This document shows, piece by piece, positions 1 to 8,672 of a stretch of 64,000 nucleotides of DNA (positions within the stretch are counted from its first letter, which is position 1; every line of letters begins with the position of its first letter). The position numbers and the translations under genes are program-made. The stretch spans positions 248,001 through 312,000 of the forward strand of contig NZ_QMIK01000001.1 in NCBI RefSeq assembly GCF_003316845.1, given 5' to 3'. This DNA is from Cognataquiflexum aquatile (GTDB lineage: Bacteria; Bacteroidota; Bacteroidia; Cytophagales; Cyclobacteriaceae). Below the pieces are notes generated by a model that was given only the letters and a program-made list of their open reading frames with translations, searched no databases and was not told the DNA's origin.

Positions 1-587
1 GCCCGAAAAGAAAGGATCCAAGCACTGTTGGAAGGCTCAATATTTTGGATCAATCTGTCAAATTGCTTGTCAGAAATCTCAAAAACCCATCTTTTTTTGG
101 CATCTCTGTTCCTTGAGATTTTCTTCAGCAGCTCTTTAAAATAGGAAGGCTTCGATTGGAAGATATACTCCATCAGTTTAGCCATGTCCATTCCTGCTAT
201 CCATTCAGGCATGAATCCTTTTATTAGAAAAAAGTAGAGCCCTTCTTCTACCAATCCATTGGGGTTTGGGGAAGTATTGGAAGTACCTGAAAAGCTAATT
301 TTTTTTGACAGCGCCTGAGGAAGTATTAATACCAAAGCCTCCTTGATTTTTTCTCCCAAATACCTTTCTAAGTCTTGTTCTTTAATTTTGCCAATGTCAA
401 TTTCCAAGCTCGCCAATTCCAGATTAATTCCATGGAAAGACTTAAGGCTAAAGGCTTCATCCATTTTCGGCAAAATATGGGTGGCAAAAATCTTCTCAAT
501 CAATTCATTGCAGCGAATGGCGAGATGCCTGCTTGGATACCGAAATTGAATCGTAGATTTTTGGATTATATTTGGCCCTGCGCTCAT
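1..587 (-). CDS. eCIS tape-measure protein, N-terminal part (cut by window edge)
   Basis: Translating the minus strand from the ATG at 587 gives 195 open codons that run off the window edge. The N-terminus (IIQKSTIQFRY, then a helix ending LEIDIGKIKEQDLERYLGEK) has the layout of the contractile injection system tape-measure family (Afp14/Pvc14-like): a short beta strand, a helix with a basic face, then the strand LELASLEIDIG. Such proteins set sheath and tube length and occupy the tube lumen during assembly. The start overlaps the stop of the upstream baseplate gene as ATGA, so the two are probably translationally coupled. The family call rests on pattern recognition of this conserved N-terminus and on position; total length and C-terminus are unseen. 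Confidence 0.72.
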   Translation of the reverse strand, partial: MSAGPNIIQKSTIQFRYPSRHLAIRCNELIEKIFATHILPKMDEAFSLKSFHGINLELASLEIDIGKIKEQDLERYLGEKIKEALVLILPQALSKKISFSGTSNTSPNPNGLVEEGLYFFLIKGFMPEWIAGMDMAKLMEYIFQSKPSYFKELLKKISRNRDAKKRWVFEISDKQFDRLIQNIEPSNSAWILSFR

Positions 588-3478
588 AGAACCTCCCTCC
601 TACTTTTTAAAGTTTTAAGCTCCTTTGCCAATTCCAATGAATGTACTTTCAAATCATGGTTGTTATTGATCTTGGCATCCCTCCAGGCTTTGTATAGGGT
701 TTCAAAATTTCTGAATTCCCCAAAGTCAAGCCAATACACATTTGCTTCTATATGAACCGGGATTCTTTCACTTACCAAATTTTCAATATAAGATCTAAAA
801 TTTTTTACTTGAAATCTCGCAGGCCAATCCGGCAAAACAATACTGACTTTTTGATCAAAAAAATCCTCACCAAAATCCCCATCAGCATCATCCAAGTCTG
901 CGATTTTCGAATTCATAATGACCCTTCTCTGGTTTAAAGGTTTTCCCCTAAGAGTTCCTTTAAGCCTAAAGCCTTCTATTTCATCCAGAGCTAATCTTCC
1001 TAACTCCTCCTCCGTTCCCGACATCAGAAGTGCCAAACTTCTGTTGCTTTCCCAAATTTCATCAACCTCATTTTCAGAAAGTGGTGTTTCTTGATTTCCT
1101 TGAATATAATTGGCCAACACTTTTTTCCCATCACTTCTGATTAACTTTAGAAACCCATTTTCAAATTTATAATTATTTCTATCCTTAGCACTTTGATAAA
1201 AATCATTCAACAATTCTTTTCTTTCTTCCTCAGTTCCAACCCATTTGGATTGCCAAATTTTTTGATCGAATTCATTTAGAATAAAAAAACCAATCTTATT
1301 TGAAATCAGAAGGGACCTCAATAATATATGGTCAACCACATAAAGGCCTTCCGAATTGACATTAATTTCTCTGAATTTGGACACGAGCCGATTAATGAAG
1401 TTAATCCCCTCCTGTTCATTTATACCTTCAATTAGCGTTATCCATTTTTTTTCTTTTTTTTGAAAAATCACTTTGACAGATTCATTTATATTTTGAGTAT
1501 TAGAAATCCTATAGTTTTGGAAATCCAATCCTTTTCTTAAGACCCATTTAAGGCCTATTTTCCCAAAATATGGTAAAAAATCCTCCTCAAATGCAGGTTC
1601 TAACTCTATGACCAATTTTTCATCCTCTGACAAGTTTCTGAATTTTTGAGCAAAATCTTGAAAATTGGCTTTTTCTTCAATAATCGAGTAGTCGGAGGAA
1701 TTTATTTTTTTATTGATACCATAATGTTCAAATTTCAGGGGCTTGCTTATTTGTCTAATGCCTGTTTTTGTCAATAATATTTGTTCCAATCCTGATAAAT
1801 CAGAAACATCTTGGACTTTCTTAAAATTCTCTCCTTTATTTTGAAAATAATTGATATACTCCAAAGCAATTAAAAAGGCAGATTTTCTTTTCAGAAGTTC
1901 TTCTTTAAACTTGATTTGATCTGAAATCAAATTTAAATTCAAAGAAATCAAAAAAGGTAATTCATCAATATTTTCACCAAATCTAGCTAAGAGGTGGTCA
2001 AACAAACGGTTTTTCCTATCTAAAAAAATCTCCTTAGTTTCAAATCCAAGTACCTTATCCACCTCGTCTCCATCAAAATCAATTGCCAAGACTTCCTTCA
2101 ATTTCTCAAAATCACTTTTATTATTCTTATTGGTCAAGGGTTGGGAATAATAGGTGATTTCTTTTTTTGGATAATTGACATCAAAAAGTGAATCAAGATT
2201 TGAAAGTTGAGCAAGATGATTGGCCAAATGTTGTTCAAAAAACAACAGGTACGCCCTGAGTTGTTTGACGGTAGCCTTTCTTTCATTTGATTCATTGGAA
2301 GATACTCCATCTTTTCCCAATCCATAAATAAGAGGAAAATGGTGTTGGATAGAGGTATATTTTCCTTGATTCCTAAATTCTCCTTTTAATTTGTCTGTGT
2401 AACTCTCTTCAAGAAATTTGCCCATTTTATAGGATCTGAAACTTTTTGACCAAAAATCAAAAAGCTTATTGCTCGTTTTGGTCCTATTAAGTTTTATCGG
2501 GCTATTGTTTACAAATATCTTGATTGTCTCAAACACCCCCTTTAGCGGATCAAAGTTGAGTTTAAAATATTCTTTATCGTTTACTTTTAATTCTTTTAGA
2601 TCAGGATTTGAATTCAGAACAATTTCCATTACATGTTCTACTCCAAATATTTTGGATAATAACCTTTTGATCTGATCTATATTGATTATGTTATTCCTAT
2701 CCTTCAAATTTTCATCTTTGATAAACCCAAATTCGAGGCGTGGCCCGGAAAAAATTTCTTCAAGAGAAAGCTTTTCTTCAACCATTTCATTCAAACTTGA
2801 AATTGCCACCGGTTGGTATAAAAAAACCTCCAAATTGAAAAGCACTTCCGACATTATCTCTTCAGGGTCAGCATTTTCATTGATTTGGATATTGACATTT
2901 AGTTGAATGTTTTTCGGTTTTAGCAAAATCACGTTTGAACATTCCTCCCCTATATTCCTATTTTCAGCAAGAAATAGATTAAGATCCTTAATAAATTCGT
3001 CTTCCCTTTCTTTGGCTACACCTCGTTTTTTTTCAAATTCTAAGCTTGGCATAATTACCATTTCATAGATACCACTTAGGCATTCCTCCCTTTGGTATAC
3101 TCTTTTGGGATAGATCCATACATTCTGGACCTCATTATACCTATCAATAATCAACTTCCGAAAATCAATTATGGTGACAGGATGCCTACTAAAAATCATT
3201 CTTGGGGAATAAAAAGCATTTTTCTTTCCATCGATTTCCTCCGTTTTAGCATCTACCAGCAATTTTTCTACCTCGTAGTCAGTCCGATAGGCAAGGTCCG
3301 TCAAAGCGTAACAAAGCTGTTCGAGGATCGTGACACCCGGATCATGATCATTATAATCCGTCCAAATTCCCCCACTTAACTTTTGGATATATTCCAAACC
3401 TTCATTCTTAAGGTAGTTGAAATCCATGCTTGGTTTGAGCTGTTCGTCTTTGGAAAAACCTTTGGATCCTGATTCCAT
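584..3478 (-). CDS. eCIS baseplate wedge protein, Afp12-like (baseplate J-related)
   Basis: A 964-residue protein. Near residues 35-60 it carries the baseplate-assembly signature GIWTDYNDHDPGVTILE followed by LCYALTDLAYRTDYEVEKLL, typical of the large second wedge protein of eCIS baseplates (Afp12/Pvc12 class). No signal peptide or membrane segment is visible. The long middle and C-terminal parts are rich in Lys, Glu and Asn and show no motif I recognise. It lies 11 bases after the fibre-like gene and overlaps the tape-measure gene by ATGA, so it is inside one operon. In the related Algoriphagus system, large extensions of baseplate proteins form a cage around the spike; a similar role is plausible here but inferred. 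Confidence 0.8.
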   Translation of the reverse strand: MESGSKGFSKDEQLKPSMDFNYLKNEGLEYIQKLSGGIWTDYNDHDPGVTILEQLCYALTDLAYRTDYEVEKLLVDAKTEEIDGKKNAFYSPRMIFSRHPVTIIDFRKLIIDRYNEVQNVWIYPKRVYQREECLSGIYEMVIMPSLEFEKKRGVAKEREDEFIKDLNLFLAENRNIGEECSNVILLKPKNIQLNVNIQINENADPEEIMSEVLFNLEVFLYQPVAISSLNEMVEEKLSLEEIFSGPRLEFGFIKDENLKDRNNIINIDQIKRLLSKIFGVEHVMEIVLNSNPDLKELKVNDKEYFKLNFDPLKGVFETIKIFVNNSPIKLNRTKTSNKLFDFWSKSFRSYKMGKFLEESYTDKLKGEFRNQGKYTSIQHHFPLIYGLGKDGVSSNESNERKATVKQLRAYLLFFEQHLANHLAQLSNLDSLFDVNYPKKEITYYSQPLTNKNNKSDFEKLKEVLAIDFDGDEVDKVLGFETKEIFLDRKNRLFDHLLARFGENIDELPFLISLNLNLISDQIKFKEELLKRKSAFLIALEYINYFQNKGENFKKVQDVSDLSGLEQILLTKTGIRQISKPLKFEHYGINKKINSSDYSIIEEKANFQDFAQKFRNLSEDEKLVIELEPAFEEDFLPYFGKIGLKWVLRKGLDFQNYRISNTQNINESVKVIFQKKEKKWITLIEGINEQEGINFINRLVSKFREINVNSEGLYVVDHILLRSLLISNKIGFFILNEFDQKIWQSKWVGTEEERKELLNDFYQSAKDRNNYKFENGFLKLIRSDGKKVLANYIQGNQETPLSENEVDEIWESNRSLALLMSGTEEELGRLALDEIEGFRLKGTLRGKPLNQRRVIMNSKIADLDDADGDFGEDFFDQKVSIVLPDWPARFQVKNFRSYIENLVSERIPVHIEANVYWLDFGEFRNFETLYKAWRDAKINNNHDLKVHSLELAKELKTLKSRREVL

Positions 3479-3489
3479 TGCTATTTATT

Positions 3490-4245
3490 CTATTTTATAA
3501 AGGATTTGTCCCACAACTTGGATATTTTGAAATGGATCTTCACCCCTTCACCAAAATGGCTTTTTGTTTTTATCTGCAGGCTGAAATTTTTGGTCTCCCC
3601 GGTCCATCTTAAAGTTATTTTGTTCCACCAAAAGCCATAATGAGCACAAGTTTTGGATATTTTTGAGCGCGAATTTCCAAAAGTGCTGATAGCTATAGCA
3701 TGTAACAATGCATATTTTCCTTTTCCTTCAACTCCTGCGTAAGCCATAATTTCAAATGCTTCACAGCCCGAAAGGTCCTTGATCAAGGTATGCCATTTTC
3801 CATCTGCCAATATTTCTTCCCCAGATCCCGGAAAAGTCCCAACCCTTCCCTTTGAAGCGATGAAACCTTCCACATCCAATTTTTGATGCGGTGTAGGAGT
3901 ACCGATTCCTATGTTTCCGCCCCTCTCAAAAAAAATTGTAGGAAATTCGTTTTTTTCTTCTTTAATAATAAGGCCTTTTCTTTCTCCTTGGCTATTGACA
4001 ATCACCCAAGAGGCATTTTTGTCATTTTTATTTTCAAAAAAGCTTAAAAATTTTTGTTTATCAATGGTAGGAAAAATCATCAATGCATCCACATCGTTGA
4101 TGCTTAAGCCATCATCCTTTTTGTGTAACATGGAATCAATCAACATACCAAAGTGAATTTCAGTAGGAAGCTTTCCGTTTTTGAAATACTCCTTCAGTTG
4201 TTCTCTATCGATGATTATTTTTTCTTGAGGCTTTTCGCTGTCCAT
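3490..4245 (-). CDS. Tail-fibre-like protein of the eCIS
   Basis: A 251-residue protein between the two large baseplate genes. Residues around 110-130 read GNIGIGTPTPHQKLDVEG, the short repeat seen before the C-terminal knob in many Bacteroidota fibre and adhesin proteins. The last 120 residues (from about GSGEEILADGKWH) form a compact, aromatic-rich domain that could be a binding or trimerisation knob. The N-terminal 100 residues (IIDREQLKEYFKNGKLPT onward) probably attach to the baseplate. In eCIS, fibres (Afp13 class) recognise target cells; this protein is shorter than those, so it may be a baseplate-bound receptor-binding or decoration protein. Position and motif are seen; the binding role is inference. 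Confidence 0.55.
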   Translation of the reverse strand: MDSEKPQEKIIIDREQLKEYFKNGKLPTEIHFGMLIDSMLHKKDDGLSINDVDALMIFPTIDKQKFLSFFENKNDKNASWVIVNSQGERKGLIIKEEKNEFPTIFFERGGNIGIGTPTPHQKLDVEGFIASKGRVGTFPGSGEEILADGKWHTLIKDLSGCEAFEIMAYAGVEGKGKYALLHAIAISTFGNSRSKISKTCAHYGFWWNKITLRWTGETKNFSLQIKTKSHFGEGVKIHFKISKLWDKSFIK

Positions 4246-4275
4246 AAAATCCTTCTTCTGTTGTTTGGGTTTGGT

Positions 4276-7200
4276 TTATTTTATTTCAAGAATTACAAGA
4301 TCAGAATCAATTGACAAATCTCCGATTCCAGCAGGTTTCGGTTCCTTTATCTTTTCTTCGTTAATGATATTGATCGAATGACTTTCAGCAGAAGTAAGAG
4401 CTGCATAGGGAGTTATAGTCCTTAACAAATCAATTTTTTTTCCATCTCTTGCGGTATCAATGATATTGTAGTAATCTTTCACTTTTACGATTTGCAAAAC
4501 CGAGAACTGGGTAACAAAATCGACATAAGGACGCGCCTCAATAAAATTCAATATTTCTAATAAGCTTATAACATACATATTATTTAAGCCTTTGCGATTG
4601 TAGCTTGTAGAGGAAGATAAAAACATCACCAATTCCCGGTTCAAAACATCTCTATAATAGCCGGATTGGTCTGTATATGACTTTTGGAATTTGACATTGC
4701 ACCTGACTTTGAGCCGTTCATATATCGCATTGGAAATCTCAAACCTTGCAAGAGGAGAAGTTTTTGTAATCAGGTAGTCCTTTATTTTCTGCAGGATTTC
4801 GAACGAGACCACTTTACCTGCTGTACCTAAGGCGGGATCTGATATAGGAATCACCACTATTTGAATATTGTTGCCTTTCAACAATTTACCGGGAAAGTCA
4901 CTTCTTCCGTACACAAAAACTTCTTGGATTTGAGGAAACTGGGCCAAGATGATTTTTTCAAAATCTGAAGTGCTTGAAGCCCTATTTTTGTGGCGAAGGG
5001 TTTCACTTATTTTAGAATAATCAAGAGTTTTACTTATAGGTCTTTGATTAACCTTCAAGTCAAATACTCCAAATATTTCATTATTTGTATTTCCCCCCAA
5101 AAATTCCACCTTTTTTATAGGGATTCCAATGGGAGGATTTGGTTTTTTATTGGAAGTATTTTCATCCAATCTAACTGCATTGACAAAGATTTGCTTGATT
5201 TTGGAATTAAGGTCAGTCTGACCATCATAGGAAATTCTAATCCAAAACTTACCTTTTGAATGGATCGTATTTTCCAGGTTTATAGAATTTGGCAATTTTA
5301 TTTTTACAATTCCAGACTTAATTAAATCATTGGTACTATCCTCCAACATCAAGTCGCCGAAGGCATGCCATTTATTATTATCTAGAAATTCCCAAAGCAA
5401 GTCGGGAGATTTATAGGCTGTGATTGGAAATACTGCAGGCTCCAATTCAAAACCGAGGGTAATAATTTCGTTGGGTTTGACATCTATTAAACCAATAATT
5501 AAATTGCCTTTATGGGAAATCTGAGGCAAAAAATAAGGGGAAGTTTCCAATGAAGCAGGATAAACCTGCACATGGCCAAAAGGAAATATTTGGAAAAGCT
5601 TGATACTTACATCTCCTTTGTCTTTAGACCTCGAGAGATTCTCTTTTGCAAAATTGGTATAATCCACCAATAAATGCTCTAAAACAGGTGTGTAGGGCTG
5701 ATTCGGGAGTTCAAGTTTCTTTTTTCTTAACCTGCTGTTTTGCATTGAAATACTACCAAAAAGTTCAGAGTAGACTTGGTGCCCAAAAGCTTTTTCAGGG
5801 CTGTTCAATGACAAAACAATTGCAAGATCGTTTCTGCTTCTCTCCTCGGCAGTCAATCCTGGACCTTTTTCTACCTCAAAACTATTCAAGTCAACTTCCG
5901 CAGAATTGTTGGGCAATAAGAATTTCCAATCATCTCTAATTTCTGTTTCAAAGAGGTGAAACTCCTGATACGATTTTCGATGCTTGATAGGTGTTTTACC
6001 TCTTTGAACTGACAGTTCCACACAAAAGCTCTCATTATTATAATCATAAGGATAACTATTGTAATATTCTGTAAATCCATTTCTGATCAATGGCAGCCCA
6101 CTCCATTGGAAGTTCAATACAAGTTTGGAAAGATACTTGGAAAGAAAATAGGGATTGCTGATTTTAAGTTTTGATCCCAACTCCGGTATAGGCCCAAACG
6201 GTTGGAACGGGTTTTCAATATCCAATTCTCCCAATTGGTTAGAAATATCCATTTTTTCAACACCTGTTACCTCAACTTTAACAAAAACTTCTTCCATCAT
6301 AAGGCCTTTCATGAATCCATAAGGTGGTAGATTGGTGTCATTGTTCAGAAGTACTTTTATTATTGGCCATTCTGTTTCAAATGTGCTCCCATGTATTTCT
6401 TTATTATAAATAGAGGGCATGGGTTGATTTTTGTTTATTTCAAAAATAATTTCAATTGTTCGGTAATCGAAGTCCTCAGAAATGAAGAAATCAGGTAAAT
6501 CCGTCCATCCTGAAATTGAGGAATAGGATATTAAAAATGAATTCGATAAAACCTCCTTGGCAAAAGCCTTATGCTTCATTGTTTTCAGCATCCATGAAAA
6601 ATCTGAATTTGTTGTAATGTTTTCTTTTTGCAACCTTAATTTTTCCACTTCATATTGAAAAGTACCTATTGACTTCTCAGAAAAGCGGATTGAGGTCGTG
6701 ATTTTTAGGTTTCCTTTCTCTACCATCAATGCTGGCGAAGAAATGCCAATTCCAAGATTGGTTTCTGATAAGGTCCTCTCCTTACTTCCCAAAAGATGTT
6801 GATCTTCTCCTAATATAGTCTGAAATTCTCCATTCAATTTTTTTCCAAAACTAACTTTGGAAGAAGGAGTGCCAACAAATGGTTTTCCACTATAAACTAT
6901 ATTCAAGTAAGTTCCGTCTAACCTTGATTTTTTGAAAGGAGGATAAGAGCTTTTAAACAAAACTTCAATTTCTGAGATTTTGGAATGACTTATGTTTTCG
7001 TTATATATCGTTTCGAATTCCAGTTCTACTTTATCCCCATAAATTAAATTTACTTTTTGACCTGCTTCAATTATGATTTGATCTGGGTTCGAAGAGGAGG
7101 GCTTCACACCAATAATTGCGGAATTAGGTGTATTTTCACTAGGGTTTTGTTCAAGGACTTTTTGGTAATAAAAATCCAGGTGCTTTTGGGTAAAAAAATT

Positions 7201-7935
7201 TAAATCTCGCTTGACTTCTTCAAACAATTTGAAAAAAGCCAATAATAATCCTATTTGAGGTTTATGGTATTTTGATTCCCAAAATTCATTTTCAAACTTT
7301 TCATATGCAAGTTTTTTCAAAAAAGTCATGCTTTTATAAACTGTTTTGAAGCCTTCTGACAAAAGTATTTCAATGCTATTTTTCAGAAAATTATTATCAG
7401 AATCTGAAGGATTGTATAAATTTTTTAGGTTTTTGATTTTATTGATTACATCACTTTCGATTGTATCCCAACTGTTTTCAATTTCATTGGAAAATGGTCC
7501 GGAGTAGTTGGACTCCATCAATTTTGATTTCCAGTCATTGAGATGACCTGTCAATTCGAAAATGTTAGCCGAAAGAATTATCTCTTTTTCTTTGAGTTGA
7601 TTTGTTAATTCTAAAATATTGGCAGGAGATTTTCCGTCTTTATCTTTGAGCTGATTGTTAACCTCACTGTAGTTATTAATCAAAATGTCATGTGTTTTTT
7701 TGTAAGGACGAAGGTCTGTACCGGCTATCTTAGCCATAATAAAAAGGGGATCATTTTCAAAAAAAGGCTTCCAAGAATATGTCTGTAAATTATTACTGAA
7801 ATCAAAATAATTTACCTTTTCAGCAAAATGGAGCGTGAAATTTAACAAATCCATAAGAGATCTTTCATCCACAGAAAAGTAGCTTTCCTCTAAGGCTTTG
7901 GGCTTTCTTTCGGTTTGTTTTGATCCTTTTCCCAT
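4276..7935 (-). CDS. eCIS baseplate wedge protein, Afp11-like (baseplate J family)
   Basis: A 1219-residue protein, longer than I would expect for the Afp/PVC counterpart. The C-terminal third shows the baseplate J-type core: SDFEKIILAQFPQIQEVFVYGR, then VVIPISDPALGTAGKVVSFE and IKDYLITKTSPLARFEISNA. The N-terminal 200 residues are largely helical, with an imperfect internal repeat around residues 105-130 (ANILELTNQLKEKE and ANIFELTGHLNDWK). The middle is beta-rich and unlike known domains to my eye. It should form the wedge ring around the spike with the Afp12-like protein. It starts 11 bases after the gp25 gene. The extra length may build a cage-like extension as in AlgoCIS, which would need a structural comparison. 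Confidence 0.8.
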   Translation of the reverse strand: MGKGSKQTERKPKALEESYFSVDERSLMDLLNFTLHFAEKVNYFDFSNNLQTYSWKPFFENDPLFIMAKIAGTDLRPYKKTHDILINNYSEVNNQLKDKDGKSPANILELTNQLKEKEIILSANIFELTGHLNDWKSKLMESNYSGPFSNEIENSWDTIESDVINKIKNLKNLYNPSDSDNNFLKNSIEILLSEGFKTVYKSMTFLKKLAYEKFENEFWESKYHKPQIGLLLAFFKLFEEVKRDLNFFTQKHLDFYYQKVLEQNPSENTPNSAIIGVKPSSSNPDQIIIEAGQKVNLIYGDKVELEFETIYNENISHSKISEIEVLFKSSYPPFKKSRLDGTYLNIVYSGKPFVGTPSSKVSFGKKLNGEFQTILGEDQHLLGSKERTLSETNLGIGISSPALMVEKGNLKITTSIRFSEKSIGTFQYEVEKLRLQKENITTNSDFSWMLKTMKHKAFAKEVLSNSFLISYSSISGWTDLPDFFISEDFDYRTIEIIFEINKNQPMPSIYNKEIHGSTFETEWPIIKVLLNNDTNLPPYGFMKGLMMEEVFVKVEVTGVEKMDISNQLGELDIENPFQPFGPIPELGSKLKISNPYFLSKYLSKLVLNFQWSGLPLIRNGFTEYYNSYPYDYNNESFCVELSVQRGKTPIKHRKSYQEFHLFETEIRDDWKFLLPNNSAEVDLNSFEVEKGPGLTAEERSRNDLAIVLSLNSPEKAFGHQVYSELFGSISMQNSRLRKKKLELPNQPYTPVLEHLLVDYTNFAKENLSRSKDKGDVSIKLFQIFPFGHVQVYPASLETSPYFLPQISHKGNLIIGLIDVKPNEIITLGFELEPAVFPITAYKSPDLLWEFLDNNKWHAFGDLMLEDSTNDLIKSGIVKIKLPNSINLENTIHSKGKFWIRISYDGQTDLNSKIKQIFVNAVRLDENTSNKKPNPPIGIPIKKVEFLGGNTNNEIFGVFDLKVNQRPISKTLDYSKISETLRHKNRASSTSDFEKIILAQFPQIQEVFVYGRSDFPGKLLKGNNIQIVVIPISDPALGTAGKVVSFEILQKIKDYLITKTSPLARFEISNAIYERLKVRCNVKFQKSYTDQSGYYRDVLNRELVMFLSSSTSYNRKGLNNMYVISLLEILNFIEARPYVDFVTQFSVLQIVKVKDYYNIIDTARDGKKIDLLRTITPYAALTSAESHSINIINEEKIKEPKPAGIGDLSIDSDLVILEIK

Positions 7936-7946
7936 TATTTGATGAT

Positions 7947-8360
7947 CTAAAGATTCGTGCCTTCTGTTAAATAATATGGAAAAACAATATTGCTCCTTGT
8001 GTTTGTAATGATGACTCTGTACGAAATATGGATCAATAATTTTCCTTCCATTATTTTGTCGGTGATAATATTTATTTTTTCTGATTTGATTCTTGGTTCA
8101 TAAAATAACAAGGCATCATAAACCAGATCTTTTAGGATTGTGATACTTGTGGCATTTGTTGTTTCAAAAACATGTTTAATTAAATCACATCCAAACTTTG
8201 GGTTCATGATCCTTTCACCTGGGATAGTTCCCAAAATAATCCTGATGCTTTGCTCTATATCTTTTTCTTCTGAGACTAACAGAACTGTTTTACTATCAAT
8301 GTCAAAAGCAGGAGGAAATGCCCATCCTTTACCCAAAAAGGACTTTTCTGATTGATCCAT
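7947..8360 (-). CDS. eCIS gp25-like baseplate protein (Afp9-like)
   Basis: A 137-residue protein of the GPW/gp25 family, which in contractile machines links the sheath to the baseplate wedges. The family pattern is visible as SIRIILGTIPGERIMNPKFGCDLIKHVFE at roughly residues 38-66, where the conserved GER(I/V)MxPxFG segment lies. The C-terminal strand LLIHISYRVI fits the family fold. It is tightly packed between the PAAR gene (one base gap) and the Afp11-like gene, matching the usual Afp8-9-10-11 neighbourhood. Length is normal for the family. Confidence 0.9.
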   Translation of the reverse strand: MDQSEKSFLGKGWAFPPAFDIDSKTVLLVSEEKDIEQSIRIILGTIPGERIMNPKFGCDLIKHVFETTNATSITILKDLVYDALLFYEPRIKSEKINIITDKIMEGKLLIHISYRVIITNTRSNIVFPYYLTEGTNL

Positions 8361-8361
8361 A

Positions 8362-8661
8362 TTACCCTCCTATCATAACAGTTGGACATCCTAATATTAT
8401 ACTTCCACCGTGGGCTGTAGAATCCCCCATTCTTGCTGCCGGTTTACCTCCTATCATTACAGTGGCAGAGCCTTTGATAATGGAGTCAGGTGGTCCCACA
8501 CAAACCAAGGAATCTCCTAAGACGGCAGCCGGCATTTTGCCAATTAAAACATTTGGAACTCCGGGACCAATGATTGGTCCTCCCACATGAGGAATTGGTG
8601 GCAAACCGGGAGTCTGCATCGGGCAGACATGCATATCTGTTAATCTAGCTGCTAAAGGCAT
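8362..8661 (-). CDS. PAAR-type spike tip protein (Afp10-like)
   Basis: A 99-residue PAAR-domain protein that should cap the VgrG-like spike with a sharp cone. The sequence is built of short Gly/Pro/Met/Ile repeats typical of PAAR: MPLAARLTDMHVCPM at the start, then GPGVPNVLIGKMPAAVLGD, ATVMIGGKPAARMGDSTAH and GCPTVMIGG. Conserved His and Cys residues that could bind a metal are present (H11, C13, a His in the STAHGG segment, a Cys near the C-terminus). It has no C-terminal toxin extension, so it is a plain tip. It follows the spike gene after 11 bases. Confidence 0.93.
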   Translation of the reverse strand: MPLAARLTDMHVCPMQTPGLPPIPHVGGPIIGPGVPNVLIGKMPAAVLGDSLVCVGPPDSIIKGSATVMIGGKPAARMGDSTAHGGSIILGCPTVMIGG

Positions 8662-8672
8662 TTATTTTCTAT

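Noticed and set aside
375..755. A 126-codon plus-strand open stretch at the left edge
   Set aside because: It is a shadow of the tape-measure and baseplate genes on the other strand, whose family patterns are clear.
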